DNA of 64,000 nucleotides. Source: Agaricus subrufescens. Taxonomy: Eukaryota > Basidiomycota > Agaricomycetes > Agaricales > Agaricaceae. The first letter of the stretch is position 1, and each line of letters opens with the position of its first letter. Shown one piece after another: positions 47,701 to 61,531 of the stretch. The position numbers and the translations under genes were made by a program. The notes below the pieces were generated by a model. The model saw only the letters and a program-made list of their open reading frames with translations, was not told where the DNA came from and searched no databases. The stretch spans positions 2,108,001-2,172,000 of the forward strand of contig CM057065.1 in assembly GCA_029945375.1 (NCBI GenBank). Direction: 5' to 3'.

Positions 47701-49175
47701 GGTAAGACGGCCTCCAGTCTGTTCTCGTCTTTGACAGCGAGACAGTGGTCCACGAACACGCGAGCTAGGAATGCGCGTTCGGGGTCGAGATTTTTCCAAT
47801 AGTCGTCTAAGAATAGCTGTGAGTGTTCGAGACGCTGGGTTTGCAATCAGCACGGCATACCACCAAATACGATATTATTAAAAATATCGGGACGCCATGT
47901 GAACACCCTCGAAAGCGCATCCACCGCGATAGTATCTTGACCTAGATCAAAAAGTGTAAGGAGCGAAAGCACCCCTTCTTCAACACTTGGAACCTTCTCC
48001 TGCTTGACTTCCTGACTCTCTGTCTTGGCACCAGACACGTTAATAACGTCGATCCAGGTGCCAATCAAATTGGACGCCATTCGGCGGACGGCTTCTTCAC
48101 GGTCACCCAATCCATCTTTGACAATTTGTTCTCGTTGAGAAATTGTGAATGCACGCGGATGTGTCGGTCCCATGATCTTGAACTCGTCGCCTTGCGTTGT
48201 GTTTGGTTCGAGGACGCCAGATATAACTACTTTACGGATAGTCGGTTCGGTATCGCGCATTCGAGCCAAGATGGCTGGAATAGTTGTAGAGGTGATAGGT
48301 AGATTGAGAAGTATTGCTCGACGAACATCGCTATATGATCCATCAGCAATTCAATAACGACGTCAGCTGTAGTTGAATCTCACGAAGATGGGTCGTGCGC
48401 CAACATGTCCAGAAGCACATCAATAGCGGAAACCTCGTCGCTCTCAATATCCTCATCAGTTTCCGCAGCGCACAGTCGAGCCAAAGCTATCACTGCCTGA
48501 GAACGAACAGGTGCCTCCTTATCCTTTGCCCGACCCAACAAAGCGTTACGCAGGGAGTTGTAAATTCCCTCACTACCACCATCAGAACCAGTTGTTACCC
48601 ATAAATTCAGCACTTACTCTATTTCGCCAAGATGAGAAACCATTTCGACCAAGGTTTGAAGCACGCGATAACGAATATTCTTGTCCTTTGCTTCAACTCC
48701 CTTCAGGAGGAATCTCAAGAGCCGCGCAGTGAAACGAGTAGCAGTAGAGTCTTCATCATCTACATCAAGTGTACCTTGACTAGCCTTGTCTTCGGCATCT
48801 GAAAACCCGTTTATATTCCGTCAAAAGGGAAGGGAATGTCAATAGTTACTTACCTTTTTCGTTGATAAACTTGATAAATGCACCAATAAATCGGACCACC
48901 CGATCCGCCGTAGTTGTCCCCTTTTTCAAGGGCAAAACATGAAAGAGCATGCATTGAACTATCTCCTCAAACATCTTTTCCCCTGTCAGTTTGACACTCC
49001 TGCCATTGTCGACGTCCTCGCAAAAGCGCGCTGCATCTGAATGAATCTTGTGGAGCGCAACACAATTCTTTTGATGGTTAGCAACAGAAACTTGAACTTG
49101 GTCAAAGATTTTAGGAATTGCAGCAGAGAGATATTCTAGATGAGTGCGTTTGTCTTGCTTCTGTTTCCCTGGCAT
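44750..49175 (-). CDS. Condensin complex subunit 3 (CAP-G / Ycg1 / Cnd3)
   Basis: HEAT-repeat subunit of condensin, needed for mitotic chromosome compaction. The first exon reads MPGKQKQDKRTHLEYLSAAI, with FDQVQVSVANHQKNCVALHK and ADRVVRFIGAFIKFI. Next come DKNIRYRVLQTLVEM and the diagnostic block RMRDTEPTIRKVVISGVLE, HPRAFTISQREQIVKDGLGDR and EEAVRRMASNLIGTWIDV. The Cnd3 C-terminal domain includes HCLDVLRKLTPDEKDLIRIV and LRDPFMDEPEEPP. The tail is acidic and Ser/Glu-rich (SEEEQEEEEEV) and ends at 44750, likely phosphorylated and disordered. About a dozen short introns interrupt the gene; not every junction was set by eye, especially between 45700 and 47170. The upstream region (about 49213-49228) has GCGACGCGCCG, which resembles fungal cell-cycle (MBF-type) sites, a weak hint only. 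Confidence 0.93.
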
Positions 49176-51260
49176 GGAGAGATCGCTTAATGAGAGTCAA
49201 CTTTTGATTGTCAGCCGCGACGCGCCGTTCCAGTCACGTGGACCGTGTATTCGGCTGAGCTTGCCGAGTTCATACGGAGCTTGAATTCGAAAATGGCACG
49301 CGAACCCGATTTAGCAAACACTACACTAATGAATAAATGCATCACCGATGATAGGACTAGAGTCTTAGTGCTCCACCAAAACACAAGGACAGATTTTAAA
49401 GTTCAAAACAAGCAGGAGCTCACGAGCAGCAAGAGCAGTACGACGACCACGGTATCAGATTTTTCGTTCCCTTAATTAAGTCTTAGAAAAGCTAGAGCGT
49501 ACGCCACAATCGACTGGTCGCTGTGTCTTGCCCTTAACTACCGTTATAGTCCATTGGACTTGAGTAACCATCCAAGCCCGCATTTCTCTCTATACCCGAT
49601 CCCGACCCCGACTTGCCAAGGGGATCCCTCCCCGTTCAGTCTCTTATCTGTGATACGTTGACTTACGAGACACACAAGACAGCTCGCTTACAACAAGGAG
49701 TTCAAATACGCCACCTAAAGCGAACTGAACTAAGCAAGGGGTGAAAAGGAAATTACATACCAGTTCAATTCCCTCATACCGTGACATGATTCAATCACAC
49801 TCTCATCTCCACTCCCCCGTTCAACCCGCCTTCCCCCATAACACAAAAAAAACGTGACCCCACATTTTTTTTCAAGTCTTCCTTTTACTCGGGGTAAAAT
49901 TCAAACTCGAAAGAGTATCTTTCTTTTTCTGATTTTTCGACAATGACTCCTATGAGCACTCTCTTCATGAGCCTATTTTGATCATGTGAAAATCGCCGTT
50001 ATGATTAAGCCAAGCCCAAGCAAGCTTCTAGTCAATCACAAAAGCTACCACGCGTTTGAAAGGTGTTTCATTCATTACGATCAGCTTATCGACCTCCACC
50101 GAGACATATCTCTTCGGGCGGCAAGCCAAGCATAGTCCAAGCATTTATGACATCGATGCTTACTTTCCTTCGTTTGCGCTCGTGAGAAGTCCACCGCCGA
50201 GTGAACCCGCACATATTCTATTTTTATGTTTTTTTAAGACATCCACCATGCGTCTGCCGAATCCTCGAGTAAGCTGCGCAAGAGTCAAGATCTCTGGTTC
50301 TTGTCGATACAAACCTAATAGGCACCGACCTCATTTATGAACCAGACATGAATTAAACCCATGTACAGCAAAATGCCCCTCACAGTAAGCGGTGCCACCC
50401 CACAACCCCTAACACCCTAAATTTAACCGACAATACCCTTACAGACCCTTACCCATCAGATGATAGCACTACAATTCTTACCTTGGCTAACCGTCGTTTA
50501 TCCTACCGAGTTTGTGCGCTGATCTGGGGTTGAGCTGGGGCTGATCATTTGATCAACTGACGAACGTGTCAACCACGCTCGGACAACTCCTTCATCAATC
50601 GACTAGTGCACTAGTGTCATCCTCGAACATAGACTATAAATGAAAATTTTCTATTCGATTTTTGGTAGAGGTACTCGCTGCTTTTTAAAAAAACGCCAAG
50701 TCATTAGGAGTACAAGTTTGTGGTGACATCAAACAAAAAATGATGTTTCCGGAAGAGAATAAAAGGAAATAAGAACAGGTGCCGTACTGTCATGTAGTAT
50801 ATATCAACAACGTCGAGGAAAGCGTGAACATTATTAGACATGGTGGGAAAAAATGCAGGGAGACTGAAACGACGTAAAGACAATGAATTGTATACCACGG
50901 AAGATTGGGAAGAGGGGAGTCGGATTGAGGAGTTCAATGAAAAAATGCGGGATGAAGAAAATAAAAGGTCACCAAATGGATCAACAAGTCCCAGCAATCG
51001 AAGTAACATACACAAAGCTCACGCGCCATCACACCACACAATAGACCATTTCCGATGTTTCCAAGGGGGTGGGTATTCGAAAAACATGAAAAGGAGATAA
51101 TGCAAGGAGAGAGATAGGCACTGCGAGAATCCTGAGCGCCAAGAGTCGGAGGGAGGGTCTAGGTAAATACATATGCCTATGTGTTTTAGATCGATGCGTG
51201 ATAATGATTAAAAAGAGATTGCTCATAATGATAAGAGGGTTGTTGATCCAGTCAGGACCT
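49176..51260. other. Intergenic region between condensin and H+-ATPase genes
   Basis: No supported gene; the frames at 49245, 50056, 50704 and 50840 are short and featureless. The right end (about 50640-51260) is probably the 3' UTR and flank of the leftward H+-ATPase gene. Confidence 0.5.
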
Positions 51261-54200
51261 CTATGCAGGGGTACGACTGGGATTACGGGCGAGTGTGGCT
51301 CCAACACGTTGAGCTTGGATACTGCTGAAGCGTTGAAGCTCTTCGGGTTGCACAGAGACCTTGCCGCCGAGGCCAACACGACGTGCAGCACGCTTGATGA
51401 AGCTGACACGGTTGGAGTATAGAGATTCGTGGATGGAGGTGGCACGCGAGGCAGTACGATCGAGAGGAATACCATGAGCTGCTTGGTTAGCGATCTTGCT
51501 CTCTCGGCGGCGGCGAATGCTCTTAATGACGGTGGCCTTCATAGCGAACTTGATCCAATCGAGAGGAATGAACCAGACGATGTTCTAGCGATAGTAAGTC
51601 AGTAAAGGTTTGTAAGTTGGCAGCAGTGAAAAACGTACCCAGACCCAAACAATACCAATCCATCCACCGGAGATAGGTTCGATGGCACTGAAGCCCCAGT
51701 TACCATAGGCAGCAATGATGGAAGAAACGAGTTGAGCAAGGCAGAAAGCGGCCATGAGGGCAACAGATGGGCGTTCCATAAAGAAGAATCCATGAGAACG
51801 AGTAACAAAGATGAGTGCCTGGGAGATGATGGCAACTTGGAGGTAGACGATCATGTGGATTTGCTTGTCGTTTGCACTCTCGGGGATGTAGGCATTATGC
51901 TCGAACCTGACACCAAACCTGTCCTGGAAGAATGTTGTCTCCATGATGACGTTGACAAGAGCGACACTACGAAAACAAGTGAGTTTCTTAGTTACTGAAA
52001 ACTAAGGAAGCACTTACGTAGAACCAGTGAGGTAGAGACCGTAGGCGACAGCGAAGGAGAAAATCTCTATCAGATCCCAACTATCTGGCGTCATCGAAGG
52101 AAGCACACGATCGACGGACAAGGTCATGATAGTACCATCGTTGAGAAGGGCGATGATAAGAATCATGAAAGGTGGGAAGTCCATTTTGTAGGCAAAGGCA
52201 AGAATGGAGAAGCAGACGACGATACGAATGGTGACAGCACAAGCATAGATGGAGTAGTTTCGCATACGTTGGAAAATGATACGGGATTGGCGGATAGCAT
52301 GAACGATAGTAGAGAGACCGGGTTCTGTTAGGACGATATCAGCAGCACCACGAGCGGCATCGGTGGCACCTTCGACGGCAATACCGACATTGGCACGTGA
52401 AAGAGCGGGAGCATCGTTGGCACCATCACCAGTCATGGCACAAAGGTGACCAAGACCTTGGAGACGCTTGACAATCTCGTACTTGTGTTCGGGGAAGACT
52501 CCAGCGAAACCATCAGCATCCAGAATCATGTCATCAAGCGACGCGTGTCGGCCACCGGCGGTCGGTCCATCCTTCAAAACCTTGGCGGGGTACATGTGAT
52601 CACCAAGGCCGAGACGACGACCAGTCTCCTTTGCGATAGCGAGCTGATCACCAGTGACCATCTTGACCTTGACACCAAGAGCGAGGGCATCATCAATGGT
52701 CTGCTTCGTGTCAGCACGAGGAGGATCGAAGATAGCGAGAAGACCAATGAGTTCGAAACCGTTGCCTTCAGCCTCTGGGTTATCACCATCAATCTCTTCA
52801 TAAGCAACGGCAAGGGCACGAAGACCACGACCAGCATACTCCTCAACGTCAGCTTCAAGCTTGTTCTCAACTTCTTCGGTCTTGTTACGGGTGCAAAGCT
52901 CGATGATGATACCAGTCATACCCTTGGTAACACGCTTCAGCTTGCCGGTCGATTCCTCGAGGTAAGTAATTTCGGTACGCTTGTCAACGGGGTTAAACGG
53001 CTTGAAGTCCAAAAGCTTAATACCAGCGCGTGCTCGGGAAGGATCGCCTAGGGCGGAAACGACCGAAGCGTCGATGGCGTCCTGGTTCTCGGTACGGGAA
53101 GCATAAGCAGAGAGGAGAATGACATCATCTGCGGAGAAGGGACCGTAGGTGCGGATTGTGTTACGGTCAATGGTAAGCTTGTTGGTGGTGAGAGTACCAG
53201 TCTTATCGGAGCAAAGAATGGTTACACCAGCCAACTCCTCAATGGCAGTGATACGGGTGACAATGGCCTTGTACTTGGCGAGTTGCTGGGCACCCACGGC
53301 GAGAGTGACCGAGAGCACAGTAGGCATGGCAATGGGAATACCACCGATCAAGAGGACAAGGATGTTGTCGAGACCACGACGGTATGCGAAACGGAAACCG
53401 GCGTAAAGGGTGAAAATTTCGGCGATGACGAAAATACCGATGGTGACGAGACAGAAGGCTCCGATTTGGGCGAGAATCTTCTGCAAGTGACCAGTTGTGT
53501 CGTCATCCTGACCGACAAGGGACGCGGCACGACCGAAGAAAGTATTCGAGCCGGTGGCAATAACAACACCCTCTGCTTCACCCTGTTTACAAGTAGAGCC
53601 CCTTTAAAGATAATCATCAGAAAAACGTGAGAACGCTACGAAAACGTGAAAAGGAACTCACGAGAAACACTGATCGCCAGCCTTCTTGGACTGAGGAAGA
53701 GATTCACCAGTCAGGGCAGCCTGATCAATTGAAACGTTGATGGCTTCGGTAAGCCGGCAATCGGCAGGAACAATATCACCAATTTTGAATGAGACCATAT
53801 CACCGGGAACCAAGTCGGCCGACTCGATTTCTGACCATTGACCGCTACGCTTGACCTTTGCCTTGGGGGCAAGAGAGTCCATGAGGGCTTTGACGGCATT
53901 TCCGGCGTTGCGTTCTTCATAGAAACCAATAGCCGAGTTGATGAAAAGCAGAAGAACGATACCGACGAAATCCTCCCAATCTGGGGCACGATGTTCACCG
54001 TTGGAAAGAATGATAGCAACGATAGCAGCAGCTTCCATGACCCATGAGAGAGGGTTCCACATGAAACTCAGGAACTAAGATTCAGAAAAGGGGTCAATCA
54101 CCGAAGGTTGAAAAAGTGAAATTTTCATACCTGAAGAATAGGGTTTTGCTCTTCTGATTCCAACTTGTTGGGACCAAAGAGCTCGATACGGCGAGCGGCC

Positions 54201-54578
54201 TCATCGGGAGTAAGACCGTCTTCATTGCATTGAAGGAGCTTGAAGACGTCCTCGATGACGATGGTCTCAAGATCGACCTTTTCTTTGTCGTAAAGATCCT
54301 CAGCTTTAAGCTCAATCTAACAGAAAGATCAGATTATATGTAAAGATAAGGGGAGGTAAAAAAAGCGAACCAGCGACATGTCAACGTTAGCGTCTTTCAG
54401 GGTAGCATTAGCGACGTGTCGTGGGCGGACGCGTTAAAAAAAACATACGAGTGGGTTTTTCCTCATCCTCGCCAAACTCCTTGTATTCTCTCTTCCTCTT
54501 CGCGGGCTGCTGCTGTTCTGGCTCTGAAGGAGGAGTGGTATTGCCCTGTGGGCCTGGCTCTTTTTCAACATTGGACAT
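51261..54578 (-). CDS. Plasma-membrane H+-ATPase (P-type IIIA, PMA1 type)
   Basis: Pumps protons out of the cell, energising nutrient uptake. About 1,000 residues. The start is set at ATG 54578 ([13 protein letters not shown]). The first exons code for an acidic, [19 protein letters not shown] cytosolic tail; their junctions are tentative. Conserved parts: [18 protein letters not shown] (M1-M2), actuator motif [12 protein letters not shown]4 [19 protein letters not shown], the phosphorylation site [13 protein letters not shown], nucleotide-binding KGMTG and DPPRADTK, hinge [20 protein letters not shown], and M5-M6 [16 protein letters not shown] with the proton-pathway Asp. The C-terminal regulatory tail is Arg/Ser-rich and ends with NPSRTPA. 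Introns are seen at PILQ|FLSF, DQCFS|GSTCKQ, LTGST|VALVN and WVW|NIVWF. All catalytic residues are intact. The gene is well placed for high expression, with a long upstream region. Confidence 0.97.
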
Positions 54579-57500
54579 AGTGGTGAGCGTGGGCTAAGAG
54601 GTCGGGGGAAGAACGAAAGCCCTTTTCGAGGGGACAGCGCAGACGATTTAGCAGGTAGATAAACCGTGGGGCAGAGTGAGGTGGCGGGGGTGGAGAGGAG
54701 GAGGGGTGTGTGAGGCGGAAGATATGTTGCTTTTTATCCAGTCCACCGGCCAGGGATCAAACGGCCCAAACAGCGCACAACACGCACCAGATCCACTCCC
54801 CCCGATCGTATTCAGCTCGGCTCGAACTGGTCTGTTCGGCCTGCGTTGCGGTCTATCCCCACCCTCGGGTCACCTCGGTAGCCCCTCCGCTGCCTTATTT
54901 CCGCACCCCCGTCCTCGTCTCCCCGCACCCCCCAGCGGCCATAATCCCTCATCTGCGCTCAACACTGCTGTCCTCGACGTCATCCCGGGGCGACTGTGCC
55001 TTCAGCCCGAGCAACGACCAGCTGGTGCCCTCTCGGGTGGCTCAGGCAGGGGAGTGGACCACCACCCACAACGACGGCATGTGGGGGGTATCCATTGGAA
55101 TCAACCGATTCTTCGGCTCGTCCATGCCGAGTCTGCCGCGGCATATGGTTGCCCCCCAATAGAATATTTCCATCGCTTATCTACTAAGCGCAACTTTTCA
55201 GCACCTCTTCGAGATCCTTCAGCGGTTTCTGGTTCCCTCCTCACCCCGTTATTCTCGTATATTCCTATTTCGTGTCGTCGCGTAGCCTCATGTCAAGCAT
55301 CCCCCTAGATAATCTCACTGCTCCCGCATCCCATGACCTGCCACCTCATCGAAGTCCCCTCAGGAGAAGTCACATATATCATTTCTCACTTCCAATTCAA
55401 CATGCCCTGCTTCCGTGCGTCGTGGAAGAAACCTGAGGTAAATACGCTCCCTTGTCACCTTCCCTGCTCTAATTTTCCGTGGGTATCATGTGAAATGTCC
55501 AGCCACCGTTAATGCGCTAGAAAGTAAACCCCAAGCGAAATGGCTCCCTACAAAAGACGCACACACAAAAGTCCTATAGAACGCTAACGTCAAGCATTAT
55601 CATGTATGATGTGATATTGTTCCTGTCTACGTTCAGATTTGATCAAAGACACTCGGCTACCTCTTATCTAACAAACCCATCCGCCGACCCAAGTCGACAG
55701 TTCGGCCCGTTCTTCATAAATGCATATCCATGCCGAGACTCGCACGGAGGAAGCACGCTAGAAAGACTTCGCTAGGACGCTCAAGCAAAACCGTCTCGTC
55801 CGATGATGACGAGCTGTCGTGACAAGCCTCCCCACAAATCTTTCGGATATAGACGTGGAATAGCCGATGTAGACTAGTTCAGGTCTCTCAACTGTAATAC
55901 TCATTGACTGAATCAACAACCGACCGGTTCGCACACGTGACTGAAAGTTTTTTCCGGCAATACCCATACCCCAGGATCAGACAAATTTGATCCCGCATTG
56001 AAGCTGCTGACGCATGAATGACTGACTGGGTTATGCGACGTAGGTGCATCAATTTCTCGTTTGCGATGATGTAGCCAGTCGGATTTTCCACCAAAAAGCG
56101 GTTCCAATACCACCACTAACAAAGCTCACCATCCAAACTTACGGTCAATCACAATTTAACTATCACTTGGACTACCTTACTCAATGAACGATATCAACGC
56201 CCGCAAGTGGAACCTTAACTAATCATTCAACGTCCCGCACGCTCCCTCCCTGTTCCGTCCTCGTCGTTATATCAACACCGCCCCCTAGCTCACCAGCTCG
56301 GGTAGTTTAGGTTGCCAGTACGGATAGAAAAAAGGGGTGCATAACCATAATGAAATGTCTCAATTTTCGTGCGTCAAAGGCCCGACGATCGATCACCGGT
56401 TATGTATACCAATGCAAGTCCCAGATTAGCTCCGCCGCCTCATCCCTCAGAGGTGTACACGGGGTAAGCCGATAAGAGATATAATAAAACCCAAAAGTCA
56501 TCAGGTACCACCAAGTCTTGATCCTCGCAAAAACGGAGTAGTGTGTGGCTGGGAGACTCAATTGCCTGCGGCGTTCAAGCTTTCCGTTAAGAAATCAAAG
56601 AAAAACAGTTCAGATTTATATAAAAAAAGGTAAACCAAACTGCTATGTATCAACCAACAGAACTGGTTTTTGGAATAGATACGGAGTTTCCAATATTGGT
56701 GAAGTGTCTCTAGCGAGCTTTTCTAGAACAAAATCGTCTATTTCACCTTCACACTACATTCGAGGCCTTATACAACGTGTACCCTAGAAATCTAGCACGC
56801 CCAAGCCCATACGTCAGATGATGATGACCACTCAACCCTGACTGCGCGGAGCTATTCCACCCAACTTGGTCGAAAGAAGCAAAGACGGCACGGTCACTTA
56901 CGGGATCTATGAGTATACATGCTTGCCACAGCAAGAAACGCCATTGGACAGTCGCAAATTTCGCTTGCTCGCTTATATTTAGTTTTGCCCCTCCTTCGGG
57001 TAATTAGCCGAGGCATCGCGAATGTCTGGCATCACAATGATGTTACACTGATATTACACATGAATGCTCTTGGAGATCCCCTGAGAGTAATCATATGAAT
57101 TGACGAGCAGTGTGAAAGCGCTCCCGAATGTAATGCTATATGAATAGAGTTGTAGTAGCCTAGAATCATTGCATCAAGTTATCCACCAGGTAGTAGAAAA
57201 TCAATGACGTCTGGAATTCGAAGAACCCGATGAGTGCACCCCCACCCCTCGAGCTACATTCGCTCTGGGCTAAAACACCCCTGCTTCATTATCCCGTCAT
57301 TATCCGCCAAGTGGCGCCCCCAAGGCTTGAATGCTCATTAACATCGACGGCGGCACAGGAACCGCAGTCAGTATTAGGGCAGATTAGGATCAAACAATAA
57401 ACAAGGGAAGCATTTCAAGGGATGAGCAAGGGTCCTGTCTGCATACAGCAGCTGTATCGTGTTCTGGGGTTAAGTCTGTCAACAGAAATATCAGAAGGGA

Positions 57501-59419
57501 ATGTAGTTGATATTATTGGCCCAGCGTCACGGCGGTCTACTCCGGTGTTATTTTTGGAATACTGTGCAGTGCCTCCCTCCACCGGCCCAAGTGGTGCGAT
57601 TTAAACCTTTTACAGTTTGAGCGGCGTTCTGGTTATCCATGGCTCGAGACAAATGCTCACCCCTTGTCGCTGATTTACGTGTTAGCAGATGGTGCAGTCA
57701 GAAACTAGAAGTTTTGACGGATGATGGGTGACGACCGGGCGTATCGAGCATATGGCAGCGATTTCGGAGCAACGGGTGATACTTCCTCCCCCCCCCTCCC
57801 TACTTCCCTTGTCCTCATTTTCATATTTCAGGAAAGTAAACCCTGCAAAATTTCTCAAGGAATTCTTTGTAAGGATCTACTCTCCCATTCCGCCATCGGA
57901 GAGGGCTAAGTGTAACCTGTCACACAACAGAGTGTGACGCAAAACCTACACACAATGTGCAACGTAGCGCCCCATCAAACATTGATGTAACGGTTTCCAC
58001 CGGTAGCGTGGTTTTTTTTTTTTTCTCCATGATTTTGAAATTATTTCATATGGACTAGCGTTTCGACGTGAACTATATAGAAAACTAGCTCACACCCCAG
58101 CGCCACTCTCAACAAAGAGTGTAGTCATGTACCTTGATCAAGTCTAAAATTAGTCTGGGAGGAAGATATATATATATGTCTGTATATGTGGTGTATGTCC
58201 ATGGCGTAGTTCGCGCCACACCAACAGCCCCAACGTAACTTCGGCTCTTTGGATAACAGATTTGATCACCGACTGTAGATCTATGCGTGCTCTGTTACTT
58301 ATGAGAGAGAGAACAAAGAGAGAGAGCAGAGAAAGCGAAGAACTTAACTGAGTATTAAGAATATACACAAGTTATTTTCATTGTCGCCGACTGTTGCAGC
58401 TTCAACTCAACACCACTAGTTCCCATCACACCGAGGGAGTGGCATAATCTTCCGGTTATAGCGACTGATTATCAGCCATCCATTCCCTCCCTTACCTATC
58501 TTAATCCATCTAAAAAAAGGACTGACCACGACTCCTAGTTCTCCCGCTACACCAATGATACAGGGACATAGATTAGATTCCTGATAGAATAAATCGTCCT
58601 TCAAGGGATTCAACGAACCGGTTTCTTCATGACCAACCCGGCATAGCCAACGTTCTCAATCAGAACGATGTCAACTCCTCCCCCAAAAATAATTAAAACC
58701 AAACCATAAAACAATTATCCAAAATACGTCTCGCCTCCTCTCCGAAACACGTGTTCGAGCAAGAGTTACTGTAGTCTCCCTAGCGATGAGAGGTTCAATC
58801 ATGTGTAACTACCATCCGGGTTCCGTCGTAAGCTTCCAATTGGCATAGGAACCGTCGTGTTTAATATACTCCATCATACAGTAAACACGCAACGGAATAC
58901 CTGCTACAACTCATAATACGTGCTTTCATAGCTCAAGTCTCCCACACTGCCTCTCGGAGAGGGATACTTAAATAACGCATTTTCCCGGCGGTTTCATACG
59001 TATCAACTACTAAACCCTCCTTTCAACCTCGTGTTCACAGCCCGAGTATTCTTAACTCAACAATAAGCCTAGCACACGTCTAATATAGAAAAACGCTCAT
59101 CAAAGGGTTTCAACGGGACTCGGAAACTCGGGTATCTCAGTTTTTATTTTAGAATTTCTAGGGCTCCAAGGTACAACAAAGCATTCTCAACATTATAAAT
59201 CGTTCTTCTATTCCAGAAATATAAATGACCTGATTCATTCTTAACAAAGTTTTTCGTAAAAAATTTTCCAGGGAGCGCTACATTCCTTATCAATGATCGC
59301 GTTGGTGTCGGCGGCCTTCAGCAATTGCCCAGACCCTTCCTTAGTATGTATATAAACCTCGTACTCCCGATTACTGGAATATACTAATCGTATAACACCT
59401 GTAATATACAACAAAGATG
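54579..59419. other. Long intergenic region (H+-ATPase promoter side to NMD3 3' side)
   Basis: 4.8 kb without a supported gene. The first 700 bases (54600-55300) are GC- and CT-rich and are most likely the long promoter and leader of the H+-ATPase gene; the 211-codon frame at 54676 lies inside this composition bias and matches no family. A possible isolated short first exon at 55402-55437 (ATGCCCTGC...GAG|GTAAAT) has no clear continuation. From 58000 on the DNA is AT-rich with small (GA)n and (TA)n runs (58155-58165, 58302-58330). Confidence 0.45.
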
Positions 59420-61411
59420 TCATTGATCTTCTTCCTCAACCTCATCATTACCCAACGTCATCTCATCAAAATCTTCCAACAATTCATCCAACTGGACTTC
59501 CGGGAAATCTGGTTCATCATCAGCATGATGACCTTGCTCAACTTCACCCATAACCACATCCGCCGGCGCTCTTCCCTTATCCTTCTTACCACCACCTCTC
59601 CTTTTCGAACCTCCATGCGCAGGCCCCTCAGTTCCAGGACCAACCATCCTAACATCTTTCCGTTCTTCTCCATCCTCCGTATCCTTTTTAGCTTTATAAA
59701 GATTAACACCAGCACGCATCTCAGGATCTTCTTCCAAATCCCGCAAGAACAATTCATAATCCTCATCAACTTTCTTTTGATCCCTACCACCAAGCCTCCC
59801 AACAACACCTCTCCCAGACCCAGTCTCACCTTCCTCCCCAGGCTCCTTCGCAATACTCCTAAGCTTCCAATTTCTTGATCTACTCTTCTTTCTGCGATTC
59901 GGATATGCTTTTTTGACGAGTATGATATCAGGGATAAAGTGGGAGGGTAACGAAGAGAAATCGGGGGAGTTATAGTTTGAGTTGGTCAGATGGTACCCGA
60001 GAGCTGTATCTCCAGGCTGGAGGATTGCGCCTAGGTGTGTTCGAGTGTGGAATATACTTGTGATTTGGCCGGTTGAATCGTAATCCATCATTTCATCTTC
60101 TGGTATTCCACCAGACGATCGGAATGCACCGGCTAAGGCGACTTGCGCATCGGCCATGATGTATTTTCCTTTTGTTTTTGAGTAATCTGGTTCGATGTCT
60201 AGAATGGTGAATTCTACAAGATCGGTGACACTGGCCAGGGATTCAAAGGGTTGGCGCCAGTAGACTGAGGAAGCGACATCGCAGAATTGGAGGGTGGCTA
60301 CGTCTACGAGGGAGAAGGAGGTTCCCATGCGAGTGCATATTGTAAGGGGGTGGATATTTCCGAGAGAACGGGCGAGTTTGAGGGGCATACAGACGAGATC
60401 GTCTTTGCAGATTGGGGCGATTTCGACAGAGTAGGTAAATTTATAGTTGGAGGTGCCGGAATGGGTGTCTGTTGAAAGTAGTTGTTCGGATGACTTGGAG
60501 CTGTGTGTACCAGATGAGAAAAGAATGGTGTTAGGTTAAAGGGATTGAGGCGTACCGGACGGGGACGACACTATTGAGAAATTCGACCATCTTGATTGCA
60601 TGGCTCCGTTGGCTGTAGAAAAAGTCGAGACCATCGCGGACCTCTCGTACGGAGATGGTGTCTTTTTGGGCATTGTGTTTGAGAATAAGTTGTTCAAGGT
60701 AGAGAAAGGTACGTTTATGCGATACTTTTTGTCGGACTTGGACCATGGCTTTCCAAGTATTCTTGGCAGCCAGTTGGGCGCAACTTGGACATTGGCCGTA
60801 CTGAACCAGAAATTCGATCTCGAAGGTTTGTTCGAGAATTGTATTGGTCAATGCCTAAAGCGGTATGCCCATATGTATGCGTGCGTATGAGTCATAAAGA
60901 AGGGCGTACTTCTTTTTGGATGGTTATCGCCACTCTCAGACGCTTGGAGTGAGGCTCAGTCCAGATGAACCGAGCATCCGTGAGGCGGACTTTATTGAGC
61001 CCTTTTAGCTTTTTCAGGCATATAGATAAGAGTTCCGGGGATTCTGGGCGGGCGATCGTCCATGCGGAGGGGGGGTTCAAGAACCGTTCGCAGTTGCGGC
61101 AGTAGGCCACCCCGGCTGGGGCGATGTCAGGGTGGGGGGGTGATGTGAGTACTCTGGACCCGACGCACCTTGTTTGGGGATTCCCTCGGTGATGTCAACG
61201 CTGGCAACGACGTCAGGACGGAAAATGATGGGGTGGGCAAGGGACGCACGTATTGCGGAGACAGGCGACGCAGAGATTGGCCGAGTTGGGGACGATGGGG
61301 GTGCCTGCGGGGGGCAGAGCGTGAGTGTTCTGGCAAGACAAAAGACGGCCAGCGCGCACCGCAGTCGGCACAGAGGACGCGGTGGACAGCGGGCCCAGGC
61401 ACAAACTCCAT
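59420..61411 (-). CDS. 60S ribosomal export protein NMD3
   Basis: Adaptor that binds pre-60S ribosomal subunits and brings the exportin Crm1 for nuclear export. It starts at ATG 61411 (MEFVPGPAVHRVLCADCG). Early short exons give four CxxC zinc pairs: CADC, CVAC in NLCVACLRNT, CRNC in AYCRNCERFLNPP, and CPSC in QYGQCPSCAQ. Then come VQVRQKVSHKRTFLYLEQLI, LDFFYSQRSHAIKMVEFL, YKFTYSVEIAPICKDDLV, LARSLGNIHPLTICTRMG and DIILVKKAYPNRRKKSRSR (basic, NLS-like). The C-terminal acidic tail has LDELLEDFDEMTLGNDEVEEED, which contains a leucine-rich nuclear export signal pattern. The domain order and conserved blocks are complete. Introns are visible at 60389-60530 and in the zinc-finger part. Shares a 120-base promoter with the divergent UGGT gene. 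Confidence 0.97.
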
Positions 61412-61531
61412 GGCCAAGAAAAAGATCAGTTGTGTGATAAAGGGCCGCGGTCACGTGCGCATCACGTTGACGTGGCCAGACGTGGAAAGGCCGTCCATAA
61501 ATATCAGGGGCTGCAGCTACTCGTCCCCGAA
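61412..61531. promoter_or_regulatory. 120-bp bidirectional promoter between NMD3 and UGGT
   Basis: Only 120 bases separate the two start codons. It contains an E-box CACGTG (61452-61457), further CACG/ACGTGG cores (ATCACGTTGACGTGG, CAGACGTGG), and a CATAAATAT AT box (61496-61504) about 30 bases upstream of the UGGT ATG. bHLH factors such as Cbf1/Pho4 types bind CACGTG in fungi. ACGTGG cores resemble part of unfolded-protein-response elements, which would suit UGGT, but that is inference. Confidence 0.6.

Noticed and set aside
52446..53051. 201-codon plus-strand frame within the H+-ATPase gene
   Set aside because: Antisense shadow of a highly conserved exon.
54676..55308. 211-codon GC-rich frame upstream of the H+-ATPase gene
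   Set aside because: Lies in biased promoter/leader sequence, overlaps an equally long frame in another phase, and matches no family.
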